Of a stretch of 20,140 nt of DNA, positions 8,003 through 16,180 are shown piece by piece; within the stretch, counting starts at the first letter, position 1; each line of letters opens with the position of its first letter. The notes beneath the pieces were generated by a model. That model was given only the letters and a program-made list of their open reading frames with translations, did not search any database and was not told the DNA's origin. The translations under genes were made by a program, and so were the position numbers. Source of the stretch: an uncultured Pseudomonadota bacterium (GTDB taxonomy: Bacteria > Pseudomonadota > Alphaproteobacteria > Rs-D84); the NCBI GenBank assembly GCA_947165335.1, contig CAMVAB010000011.1:1-20140 (forward strand), read 5' to 3'.

Positions 8003-8042
8003 TTAATTATACCACAAAATATGATAAATGTGATATAATTCA
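8003..8042. promoter_or_regulatory. Symmetric divergent promoter for the VirB6-like genes
   Basis: The left arm TTAATTATACCACA (8003-8016) and right arm TGTGATATAATTCA (8029-8042) are inverted repeats matching at 12 of 14 positions, separated by 12 bases. Read outward, each arm is an extended -10: TGTGGTATAAT to the minus strand (8006-8016) and TGTGATATAAT to the plus strand (8029-8039). Each arm occupies the other promoter's -35 region. The minus transcript would start at or next to the ATG at 7998, and the plus transcript near 8046, about 20 bases before the ATG at 8067. Confidence 0.65.
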
Positions 8043-8066
8043 ATTATAAAATTATTACGAGAGAGA

Positions 8067-9374
8067 ATGCACACATTAAAATCGGTGTTTATGCAAGTGG
8101 TTCGTTGTGGTCAAATAGTTATTTGTCCACTACTGCTGCTGTGTATTTTTACCCAACCTGCCCACGCAGATATTATTGACGCGTATAATCTTGCTCCGTT
8201 TGTTCCATTGGTTCTTGAAACAATGATGAACATCGCAACATCATTATATAAATTTTTTGTAGGAAACGGTACAGGTCTGATTTATATCTGTATTTACGCT
8301 TTCGCCGGATTTTACATTGCTATGTACCTGGTCAAAATGTATCTGCCAAAAGATTGGCTTTCGTTTTTTGGTTTTTCAAACGGTGGCGAAATATGGGAAG
8401 GCAACACAGATGGATTTAAAATCGCAGAAAATGTTTTAAAACCATGCTTGCGCGCTATTATTGCAGCGGTTATTTTATTACCGATTAAGCCAACATATAT
8501 CACAGAGGTTCTTGTTAATCCGTTTCTTGAATTCGGGTCTTTTTACACAGAAAGTGTTTTGAAAACCATAACCCACATAGATTCAGATAAATTAAATGTG
8601 CCCACTTGTCCCGTTTCTATCAGCGATTCGGGATGGTTGTCAAAACGCAGTTGTGATTTTTTAGTTCAACCAGTTTATACAATTTCAAAAGAAAACAACA
8701 GAGTCATAAAATATGGATTTGATTTCTTAAAATCTGGGTTACGTGGTTTGATAGTGCCTATACCACATGGTGGCGAAGATATTCTTAATATAATCACAGG
8801 AATCTTATTAATATTTGCATTTGTATCATCAAATGTGTTTATGGCATTACTTATCATCCAGGCTATATTTGATTTTTGCTTGGCCCTGATAATGTACCCA
8901 TTTAGTGTACTGGCATGGGTCGCAAAGAAATCAGATAAATGGTTTGATATTTTACCAGCATTCAAACAAATCATAGATGCATTAAAAACACTTGTTATAA
9001 CTATGATAGCTTGTGCTTTTATATTATGTATCAATATCGCCATTGTTCGTGCTTTATTTAATTGGTCATCATCTATTTTTGTTGTAGCAGCAAATGGCAT
9101 GGCAGCAACAAATGTCCCAACAATTACAAATACCACTATGAATTTTGGTCAACATTCTATGTTATGGATATCGTCACTTTTAACATTCTTCCTGATGCAA
9201 AATATATTTAATATGACGCGTAAAAAATTAGAAGAATATACAAAAGATACACCAAAGAAACTTTATGAAAATGTAACAAAAGACGCTACAACAATGTGGG
9301 GCAAAATTAAATCAACACCTGACACTATAAAAAACATTGTGGGCGGGGTAAAAAAAATAACAGGACAAAAATAG
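8067..9374 (+). CDS. VirB6/TrbL-like polytopic membrane protein (copy B)
   Basis: A 435-residue membrane protein, first of four plus-strand VirB6/TrbL-like genes. It begins with a probable signal peptide (hydrophobic 15-28, cleavage likely after AHA at 32-34). Then come membrane segments near 70-90 and 126-142, VNPFLEFG (150-157) matching the P-x4-G landmark of its paralogues, a loop with C181 and C196, a hydrophobic block 240-284 ending in YPFSVLAW (277-284), helices near 305-330 and 366-383, and a charged tail with TMWGKIK (409-415) resembling the tails of copies A and E. It lacks the N-terminal CxxC motif of copies A, C and D. The ATG at 8067 has a GA-rich, weak ribosome site. The stop lies one base before copy C starts, so translation is probably coupled. 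Confidence 0.87.
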   Translation: MHTLKSVFMQVVRCGQIVICPLLLLCIFTQPAHADIIDAYNLAPFVPLVLETMMNIATSLYKFFVGNGTGLIYICIYAFAGFYIAMYLVKMYLPKDWLSFFGFSNGGEIWEGNTDGFKIAENVLKPCLRAIIAAVILLPIKPTYITEVLVNPFLEFGSFYTESVLKTITHIDSDKLNVPTCPVSISDSGWLSKRSCDFLVQPVYTISKENNRVIKYGFDFLKSGLRGLIVPIPHGGEDILNIITGILLIFAFVSSNVFMALLIIQAIFDFCLALIMYPFSVLAWVAKKSDKWFDILPAFKQIIDALKTLVITMIACAFILCINIAIVRALFNWSSSIFVVAANGMAATNVPTITNTTMNFGQHSMLWISSLLTFFLMQNIFNMTRKKLEEYTKDTPKKLYENVTKDATTMWGKIKSTPDTIKNIVGGVKKITGQK

Positions 9375-9375
9375 T

Positions 9376-10575
9376 ATGCAAGAACTGGCAAACTCTTTAA
9401 TAGACATCGGCACACAATGTTGGGCGTGCTCTGTATTTGATTATTTGTTTGCTATTATTTCAAACACTGCTGCGGCCGCATATCAAAGACTGACCATGTT
9501 CAGCGTGATTATATTTTGTGTTCTTTTTGCCTTTTATATATTGAATGTCGTTTGGGAAAACATCAAAAGCGGAGAATCAGACCCGTTTTTACAAAAAAGC
9601 GTTAAACCTGTTATTATTAAATCTTTGATTGCTTTATCTTTGTTGAGCGCCGGTTTAATTGTTCCGCGTTTTATATCAAGCGTAACATTTGAACCCGCGG
9701 CACAAATTACATTACAATATTCAAAATCTATGTTACCATCTGATTATATTGTACCTGATAATTACCAGGCAATAAAACTTAGTGATAACGGATTTTTTAA
9801 CCCTGAATTACGTGATACAATATTGCAACTTATTCAAACAAGTGTTTCTAATTTCCAGGTTTATATAAAGATTGGTATTGCCATCATAGACGAAGCATTT
9901 TCATTAGAAGCCATGCTTGGTATCGGTGCATTAATTCGTCATATAATAATCAGTTTTATTGGATTATTTTTAACATATTATTTTGTAAAATGGTTTATTT
10001 TATATTCATTCTGTTTTATGGATATAATTTTAGCAATGGCATTGTTCGCTTTCTTTTTCCCATTATCAATAATATTATTTATATTTAAAGATGCTTCGAG
10101 CGCACCAGACTGGCTGAAAAAACTGGGCAAAGATTTAGGTGGGGGTCAGATAAAAAAATTGGTTAATGCAATCATATCAGTTGGCGTAACAATTTTAACA
10201 TACACAATCATCATAGTGATAATTCATGGTTTTCTAGATAAAAACGGTATAACCATAGATTCAATACAAAATACTTCTGAATCAATATTTAATTTTGATT
10301 TAGAAAACCCAACCGCTATGCAAATAACTTTTGCTGGATCGATAGTATTGGTTTATGTAATAAATTACATAGCGGGCGAAATACCAAAAATAACCGAAAA
10401 AATATTATCTACATTCGGGGTGTCCCAGGAAAAACCATTATCAGAAGAAATGGGTAAAAACGCATGGAAATTAACAAATATTGTTGCTGAACAAACTAAA
10501 AATTTAGCAAAAACAATTATAAATCCCGAATCGGTAAAAACAGATCAAAAAGAAGACAAAAAAGAAAGCAAATGA
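9376..10575 (+). CDS. VirB6/TrbL-like polytopic membrane protein (copy C)
   Basis: A 399-residue membrane protein with no classical signal peptide. It opens with CWACSVFDYL (15-24), closely matching CWTCQMFSDI of copy A; FNPELR (141-146) likewise matches FSPKLR in copy A, so A and C look like sister copies. Membrane segments lie near 42-58, 80-96, 185-205, 209-237 (with FPLSIILF at 228-235), 265-285 and 317-333. It differs from the others: the P-x4-G landmark is TFEPAAQI (104-111) without the Gly, and both cysteines of the periplasmic loop are absent. The tail (336-399) is long, charged and Lys-rich. The stop overlaps the start of copy D by four bases (ATGA), typical of coupled membrane-complex subunits. 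Confidence 0.85.
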   Translation: MQELANSLIDIGTQCWACSVFDYLFAIISNTAAAAYQRLTMFSVIIFCVLFAFYILNVVWENIKSGESDPFLQKSVKPVIIKSLIALSLLSAGLIVPRFISSVTFEPAAQITLQYSKSMLPSDYIVPDNYQAIKLSDNGFFNPELRDTILQLIQTSVSNFQVYIKIGIAIIDEAFSLEAMLGIGALIRHIIISFIGLFLTYYFVKWFILYSFCFMDIILAMALFAFFFPLSIILFIFKDASSAPDWLKKLGKDLGGGQIKKLVNAIISVGVTILTYTIIIVIIHGFLDKNGITIDSIQNTSESIFNFDLENPTAMQITFAGSIVLVYVINYIAGEIPKITEKILSTFGVSQEKPLSEEMGKNAWKLTNIVAEQTKNLAKTIINPESVKTDQKEDKKESK

Positions 10576-12035
10576 TAAAAAAATGGCTTATTAATCAAGG
10601 ATTGAAATTTTTGATGGGCGCAATCGCGTTAGGTGTTGGCATTTGGTATTTATCTTCTTCTATTGGTGGCGCTTCTCTGTCCTATACAAGTGTTGATGCT
10701 TTCTTGCAACAAATAGGCGTTCAAAACGGGGATATCACAACCGCAAACGGATGTTTTTTGTGTGGGTATATTGGCGAACTTTTTGCAGTACTTGGACGCG
10801 CCACAGAAATGTTTTGGAATGGCATTGTTCATAATTTATGGATTCTGATGGCAATAGGTTTTGGAATATTTATTATTTCCCACACTATCAATTATATACG
10901 TGAACAAGCTGAATCAAAAGACGTGAAGAATTTGACTGACACAGAGCCAAAACTTGATTTTAATAAATGGTTCGAAAAAGTCTGGAAGACAGGGGTACGT
11001 GTTATTATTGCAGGCGCACTAATTGGAACAATAAATTGGTCTGGAACTGCACCTTTGCGCGTTGTGACAAATTTAACTGTGACTCCTGTTATGTATATTG
11101 GTTCCGAATTATCTATGCTTGCAACTGGTGTTATAAGTGGCGCAAAATGCGATATATCTGATTCTGCTACAAAAGCAGAAGATGTTTTAACACCTGTACT
11201 TCATTCATTTATGTGTGTGATGGGAAATCTTAATACTGTAATGTTGGCTGGCGCTGGTGGTGGTTTTGCGCTTATGAATTATGCATGGCTGGGACTTGGT
11301 GGTGGATTATTTACATGGCTTGCCGGATTGGCACTTGTGTTGATGTTTTTAGTTATAGGATTTGATTTATTATTTCAAATTTTAAATGTTTTATTTAAAT
11401 TGATTTTCATAATTATATTTATGCCGATAATGATCGCAGCTGCAGCATTTGAAGAGGTTTGGTCTCTCGCAAAAGATGTCATGAAAACAACTTTCGATAT
11501 ACTGATAAAATCTGCTGTCAGTATATTAAAAATCAGTTTAAAAATTACAATTATATACGCAATTGTCTTTTTCGCAGCAGATCAAGTTTATCCTGGCCCA
11601 GAAGATGGCTTTACATCAATATTACCACCGCTACTTACCCAGGTTGGCGACAAACAAATAGACGCAAAAACAACATCTGTTATGAATGTGTTTTCAACAT
11701 GCGAAAAAGTGTCGTTAAATAATGGTGAAATGGATAAAGAAAAATTCGTTTCATGTTTCAAAACTCAACGCAGCATGGTAGAAGCACGCTATCCAAGAGC
11801 CTTTGATTTTATGGATGACGGATTTGACTTTATGTTGTTTATGATTGGAATATGGTTCTTGTATTTTTGGATTGTATCTCCAAAAGTTGATAAAATATTC
11901 AACATAAACTCAGAAGAAAAAGAAACTTTTGATTATGGGCAACAAATTAAAGATTGGGGTAAAACAGCCTATAATGCACCTGGGAAAATTTATAACAGTA
12001 TCAGAGACAAAATAAAAGAATACAAGGGGAGTTAA
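10572..12035 (+). CDS. VirB6/TrbL-like polytopic membrane protein (copy D)
   Basis: A 487-residue protein, the largest of the five. It has a hydrophobic N-terminus (8-28), a CFLCGYI motif (61-67), membrane segments near 85-105 and 142-156, TVTPVMYIG (169-177) as the P-x4-G landmark, a loop bounded by C193 and C215, a Gly-rich hydrophobic region (225-262), and a long hydrophobic block running into MPIMIAAAA (284-292). A helix follows near 318-336, then an extra periplasmic-type domain (about 340-415) with its own cysteine pair C377 and C395, a final helix near 420-436 and a charged tail containing a DWGKTAYNAPGK-like segment (461-472). The start overlaps the copy C stop by four bases. The additional domain sets this copy apart and may be the part that contacts an external partner; that is inference. 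Confidence 0.87.
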   Translation: MIKKWLINQGLKFLMGAIALGVGIWYLSSSIGGASLSYTSVDAFLQQIGVQNGDITTANGCFLCGYIGELFAVLGRATEMFWNGIVHNLWILMAIGFGIFIISHTINYIREQAESKDVKNLTDTEPKLDFNKWFEKVWKTGVRVIIAGALIGTINWSGTAPLRVVTNLTVTPVMYIGSELSMLATGVISGAKCDISDSATKAEDVLTPVLHSFMCVMGNLNTVMLAGAGGGFALMNYAWLGLGGGLFTWLAGLALVLMFLVIGFDLLFQILNVLFKLIFIIIFMPIMIAAAAFEEVWSLAKDVMKTTFDILIKSAVSILKISLKITIIYAIVFFAADQVYPGPEDGFTSILPPLLTQVGDKQIDAKTTSVMNVFSTCEKVSLNNGEMDKEKFVSCFKTQRSMVEARYPRAFDFMDDGFDFMLFMIGIWFLYFWIVSPKVDKIFNINSEEKETFDYGQQIKDWGKTAYNAPGKIYNSIRDKIKEYKGS

Positions 12036-12041
12036 CAAATA

Positions 12042-13328
12042 ATGCAGATTCGCAAAATATTTTCAAAAATTTTGGTTTGCGTTTTATGCGTGCTTTGTTT
12101 GCATTGCTCTTCTTTTGCAGCGGGAAATATACCATACGGCGATATTGGTGATTATGGCAATTGGATAACAAAAGACAACATGGAACAATTCAATGCTAAT
12201 TTATCAAACGACATGACCGAATTCCAAAGTTCTTTTGAAACCAAACTGCATTCTACTGATTTTGTTCCAATCGAAGTAAAACTTGGGTTGGTATTTATGA
12301 AGGCTTTATCTTCAATCGATTATGTTTTACAGATATCGCTTGTACGTTTTACAATTTTATTCTTAATCATTATGTATGCGTTTTGGATTGGACTTACTGC
12401 ATACCAAACTATTCGTGATTCAACAGATTACAAAACAGTATTGTATGACATATTCAAGAAAGGTTTTACTATCGCCATATGGATTATGATTCTTGAATTT
12501 GGTCCTGCGAAAATATTTTCTTTGATAATTACGCCTATAATTGGATTAGGCACATATTTATCAGATTTTATATTAGATGCTGTTGCACAAACATATAACG
12601 TAACCATTCCAGACACATGCGCAACAATACATCAATATGTTGATACAAATAATACTGGGAAAATGTTAATAGATCCAAATACTGCTGCAAACATTATGTG
12701 TTTACCGGGTCGTCTTTCTGTGTATTTTTATCATGCTGTTGCAGCTGCTTGGAAATGGATGATAAGCGGATTTGGAAACAGCGCTACAGCAATCGCCGTT
12801 GGCGCAACATGTATAGTATTGTTTATTAAATGTATATTCAAATACGCATTTATGACATTGGGCATTGTTGCAGATTTGTTTTTAACATTGTTAATGTTGC
12901 CTTTTACAGCGCTTGCTGAATCATCGCTGGTTACCCCTGACAGCAAAAGTATTCCTGGTCGTATATATGAAGGCTTTTTAAAAATGTTCAGCGCGAAAAA
13001 ATTATCGGATGTTATTTCTGTATTTATAAATACCGCTATTTATTTTATAAGTTTATCCATAATCATAGCAATAAGTGCAGCTCTTTTAACCAATATTATT
13101 TCCATATCGTCAAACAATACTTATAATGTCGGATCTGCAATAACAACTATTTTATGCGGTTGTTTGGTGTTATATTTTGCAGATAAAACTGATGAATGGA
13201 TTAAAAAACTTGGTGGAGAAATAGATAATTCATTTGGCAAACAACTAGAAAGCAGTACAAAAACACTTTGGGGTGATGTGAAAAAACTTCATTCTATGGC
13301 AATCAAAGATTGGATAAAGAAAAAATAA
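12042..13328 (+). CDS. VirB6/TrbL-like polytopic membrane protein (copy E)
   Basis: A 428-residue protein, last of the array. A signal peptide is likely (hydrophobic 9-20, cleavage near SFA at 24-26); the cysteines there do not form a lipobox. An acidic, soluble stretch (about 30-80) follows, then membrane segments near 100-120 and 142-158, ITPIIGLG (163-170), a loop bounded by C193 and C220, a hydrophobic block 250-292 with LPFTALA (286-292), helices near 325-352 and 365-380, and a basic tail with KTLWGDVKKL (407-416) resembling copies A and B. AGGGGAG lies 11 bases upstream of the ATG, which starts six bases after the copy D stop. It converges with uvrD with only two bases between the stops and no terminator. 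Confidence 0.86.
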   Translation: MQIRKIFSKILVCVLCVLCLHCSSFAAGNIPYGDIGDYGNWITKDNMEQFNANLSNDMTEFQSSFETKLHSTDFVPIEVKLGLVFMKALSSIDYVLQISLVRFTILFLIIMYAFWIGLTAYQTIRDSTDYKTVLYDIFKKGFTIAIWIMILEFGPAKIFSLIITPIIGLGTYLSDFILDAVAQTYNVTIPDTCATIHQYVDTNNTGKMLIDPNTAANIMCLPGRLSVYFYHAVAAAWKWMISGFGNSATAIAVGATCIVLFIKCIFKYAFMTLGIVADLFLTLLMLPFTALAESSLVTPDSKSIPGRIYEGFLKMFSAKKLSDVISVFINTAIYFISLSIIIAISAALLTNIISISSNNTYNVGSAITTILCGCLVLYFADKTDEWIKKLGGEIDNSFGKQLESSTKTLWGDVKKLHSMAIKDWIKKK

Positions 13329-13330
13329 AT

Positions 13331-15406
13331 TTAAACAAATTTCAAAAAATCACGTGCAACATTTTTGATACCACGATTCTTAAAAGCGACTGTTAAAATA
13401 TTTCCGTTTTCACCAATAACAACCCCTGACCCCATTTCAGAATGAAGAACCATTTTTCCAATAACACTTTCTATCTTTTGTGGTTTTGGTTTATATGTTG
13501 TATTTAGTGTTCTGCGTTCATAATAATTACCATTAACATTTGCAAATTGTTTATCTATTTCTCCGATAAAACGCGATGGCTTTTGATATAACCTTTGACC
13601 AAACACTGTTCGCACCATTGCATTTGTGATAATGGCGCGTATACGTGCACGTGTAATTGCAACATACGCCAACCTGCGTTCTTCCTCTAATTCGCCTTCC
13701 TGGGTTGTTTTTTCGTTTGGGAAAATACCATCTTCCCACGCAGGTAAAAACACAGTATCAAATTCTAAACCTTTGGCAGCATGAATAGTCATAATTGAAA
13801 CCAGGTTTTTTCCATCAACTTCGTTATCATTATCATCAGTCATCATTAACGCAGCGTGTTCCAAAAACGCGGGCAAACTATCATATTTTGCAACAACACC
13901 GTTTACTAATTCACGAATATGTTCTATTCTTTCTTCTGCGTCTACATCTTTTGATTCGCGCCACATTTTTAAATACCCAGATTTTTCAAGTAATGTTTGC
14001 ACTGCATCTTTCGGTGTTGTGTTTTTCCAATCAAAATCAAATGCTGCTAAAAATTCTTCAGCTGCCACACTTTGTTTAGATGTTAATTTAGCAATCTTTA
14101 AAGCGTCCATTAACGGCTTTTTTATTTCATGTAATTTAGCAATCGCTCCATCACCAAACCCACGTCTGGGCTTTGAAATAATACGTTCAAAAGAAATATC
14201 ATCAAACGGATAAACCAATAACCTTATATATGCGATCGCATCACGAATTTCAGCCCTATCATAAAACTTAGTCGCACCAACCAATTTATATGGAATATTA
14301 CGTGATGTAAATTCTTCTTCGAAAGTTCGCGATAACGAACCTGCACGAATTAAAACAGCAAAAGACGAAAAATTATTATTAGCGTTTCGTAAAATCGCAT
14401 CCGAAACGAATCGTGCTTCGTCCCAATCAGATGGCAATGTCATAATATACACAGGTTCGCCACTTTCAATTCCTGGCGCAACACGCAAATCTTTGCCAAG
14501 TCGTCCCATATTATTTCTTATTAACGAATTTGCAGCCCCCAATATATTTCCAGTGCTTCTGTAATTAGTTTCAAGACGAATAATCTTTGCCCCAGGATAA
14601 GTTTGTTCAAATTCAAGAATATTTCTTATTTCTGCGCCACGCCACGAATATATAGACTGATCGTCGTCCCCCACACAACAAATATTCGGGTTTTGTGTAT
14701 CTTTGGTTAACATCTTTAATAAATTCATTTGTGCAGCATTAGAATCTTGGAATTCATCTACCATAATGTATTTAAATTGGTTTTGATATTTATGTAAAAT
14801 TTCAGAATTATCTGAAAACATTTTTAAAACAAATAAAATTATATCGCCAAAATCGATTGCCCCAAGATTATGTAATTCTTCGTTATATGCATTTAATATC
14901 TTTTGCGCAATTGGCGACAAAGACAGTTTTTCAAATTCGAAAACACCCTTGTCTTTGATATTTGAAATACGATCCACCCAATCAGACGGATTATATTCTT
15001 TTGTATCCAACCCCAGATTTGTTATAACACGTTTAAGAACAGCTCTTTGATCGTCTTCACCATATATTAAAAAATCACGACGAAGTCCAGCGGCCACATA
15101 ATTAGCCCTTAACAAACGCAAACATATAGAATGGAACGTTCCCATCCATAAATCGCCACATAAATGCGCTATTTCTGAATAAGTCGCAACACGAAAACGC
15201 ATTTCGTTTGCCGCTTTGTTAGTGAAAGTCAAAGCCAATATTTCCCAAGGTCTTGCCAAGCCATTATATAATATATGAGCAACCCTTGATGTTAAAACAC
15301 GTGTTTTTCCTGTCCCTGCGCCTGATAAAACCAACAACGGGCCATCTACAGTCGTAACCGCCAACTTTTGTTCATCGTTCAAATCGCGCATATATTCCAA
15401 AGACAT
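13331..15406 (-). CDS. uvrD: UvrD/PcrA-type superfamily 1 DNA helicase
   Basis: ATP-driven 3'-5' DNA helicase of nucleotide excision and mismatch repair and recombination control. From the ATG at 15406 it has 691 residues, close to UvrD/PcrA (about 720-740). Motifs in order: Walker A GAGTGKT (29-35), TFTNKAANEM (60-69), VDEFQD (216-221), GDDDQSIYSWRGA (246-258), LETNYRS-type motif IV, then the VSIMTIHAAKGLEF and LAYVAITRAR motifs in the C-terminal half. The last 50 residues (KMVLHSEMGSGVV and LTVAFKNRGIKNVA) match the Tudor-like tail of PcrA/UvrD, separating it from Rep. An in-frame TTG at 15415 follows GGA closely and is an alternative start. It faces dnaQ divergently. Confidence 0.95.
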   Translation of the reverse strand: MSLEYMRDLNDEQKLAVTTVDGPLLVLSGAGTGKTRVLTSRVAHILYNGLARPWEILALTFTNKAANEMRFRVATYSEIAHLCGDLWMGTFHSICLRLLRANYVAAGLRRDFLIYGEDDQRAVLKRVITNLGLDTKEYNPSDWVDRISNIKDKGVFEFEKLSLSPIAQKILNAYNEELHNLGAIDFGDIILFVLKMFSDNSEILHKYQNQFKYIMVDEFQDSNAAQMNLLKMLTKDTQNPNICCVGDDDQSIYSWRGAEIRNILEFEQTYPGAKIIRLETNYRSTGNILGAANSLIRNNMGRLGKDLRVAPGIESGEPVYIMTLPSDWDEARFVSDAILRNANNNFSSFAVLIRAGSLSRTFEEEFTSRNIPYKLVGATKFYDRAEIRDAIAYIRLLVYPFDDISFERIISKPRRGFGDGAIAKLHEIKKPLMDALKIAKLTSKQSVAAEEFLAAFDFDWKNTTPKDAVQTLLEKSGYLKMWRESKDVDAEERIEHIRELVNGVVAKYDSLPAFLEHAALMMTDDNDNEVDGKNLVSIMTIHAAKGLEFDTVFLPAWEDGIFPNEKTTQEGELEEERRLAYVAITRARIRAIITNAMVRTVFGQRLYQKPSRFIGEIDKQFANVNGNYYERRTLNTTYKPKPQKIESVIGKMVLHSEMGSGVVIGENGNILTVAFKNRGIKNVARDFLKFV

Positions 15407-15423
15407 TTTTTTCAATTTTCCAT

Positions 15424-15452
15424 ATTGTAATTTATAAAAGTTTTCTATACAA
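15424..15452 (-). promoter_or_regulatory. Candidate uvrD promoter
   Basis: The minus strand reads TTGTAT (15447-15452), a 17-bp spacer and TACAAT (15424-15429). Transcription would begin near 15417, one or two bases before the TTG at 15415 and about ten bases before the ATG at 15406. Confidence 0.5.
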
Positions 15453-15480
15453 TCATTTTGTTATTATAAATAGGAATGTT

Positions 15481-16158
15481 ATGACACGTTTAATTTGCTT
15501 TGATATTGAAACGACAGGATTTGAATACATGCGCGGCGACCGCTGTATTGAAATCGGCGCAGTAGAAGTAATTGACGGCAAATTAACAAACAACACATTT
15601 CATGAATACATCAATCCCGAAGGCAAAATCATTCCCCCAGAAACATATATGGTGCATAAAATTTCAAACGCCTTTTTGGAAGACAAACCAACAATGTCTG
15701 TAATTGCGCCTAAATTCTTGGATTTTATCGGGGATGCACCGATTGTTGCCCATAACGGACTTGATTTTGACTTTCCTTTTATAAACTACGAATTGGAAAA
15801 ACTGAATTTAAAACCTATTCCGCGTTCCCAGATGCTTGATTCTATTGTAATTGCACGTAATCGTGTTTATGGACCAAAAAGTTATACTCTGGATGCATTG
15901 GCTAAATGGTTTGGGGTTTCGTTAACCGCACGTGCTGATGCACATGGCGCGTTAATTGACGCTGAAATTTTGGCACATGTATATCTGGAATTGGAAAACA
16001 CCGCACCTGCAGTTGATATACACGAATTAATGAATGAACAACATGAAAAGTTTTTACAAACACCAAAAATAGGTACCGATTTTCCAAAACGCAAATTTGA
16101 AATTCCAGCCAACGAACTCGAAATACATAATAAATTCATGGAAAATTTATTAAAATAA
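15481..16158 (+). CDS. dnaQ: DNA polymerase III epsilon subunit / DnaQ-family 3'-5' exonuclease
   Basis: A 225-residue proofreading exonuclease of the DEDDh class. Exo I is FDIETTG (7-13; D8 and E10), Exo II is AHNGLDFDF (90-98), and Exo III is HGALIDAEILAHVYLE (155-170; H155 and D160). IEIGAVEV (23-30) and YTLDAL (135-140) also match DnaQ closely, as does the overall length. The Exo II motif is one residue longer than the usual N-x-x-F-D spacing. The C-terminal 50 residues, where epsilon binds the alpha subunit, are present but not recognisable in detail. The ATG at 15481 has AGGA just upstream, with AT-rich -10-like sequence at 15462-15470. The gene diverges from uvrD and ends against the terminator of the convergent secreted-protein gene. 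Confidence 0.92.
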   Translation: MTRLICFDIETTGFEYMRGDRCIEIGAVEVIDGKLTNNTFHEYINPEGKIIPPETYMVHKISNAFLEDKPTMSVIAPKFLDFIGDAPIVAHNGLDFDFPFINYELEKLNLKPIPRSQMLDSIVIARNRVYGPKSYTLDALAKWFGVSLTARADAHGALIDAEILAHVYLELENTAPAVDIHELMNEQHEKFLQTPKIGTDFPKRKFEIPANELEIHNKFMENLLK

Positions 16159-16179
16159 AAAACCGCACCATACGATGCG
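16157..16179 (-). terminator. Intrinsic terminator of the 876-residue protein gene
   Basis: On the minus strand CGCATC-GTAT-GGTGCG folds into a 6-bp stem with one G-U pair (16164-16179) and is followed by a run of six Ts (16162 down to 16157). It begins two bases after the stop codon. On the plus strand the G-U becomes a C-A mismatch and no T run follows, so it acts mainly on the minus strand and leaves dnaQ without an obvious terminator. Confidence 0.75.
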
Positions 16180-16180
16180 A

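Noticed and set aside
7999..8043. TTG-started N-terminal extension of VirB6-like copy A
   Set aside because: It would place the gene's own -10 (8006-8011) inside the coding region and overlap the divergent promoter; the ATG at 7998 fits a leaderless start.
8675..9136. Minus-strand open frame of 153 codons
   Set aside because: Antisense shadow inside VirB6-like copy B, a long hydrophobic coding frame; no ribosome site or promoter.
6706..13328. Integrated conjugative element or other mobile element
   Set aside because: No integrase, relaxase, attachment-site repeats, tRNA junction or insertion sequence is visible, and the flanks are intact housekeeping genes.
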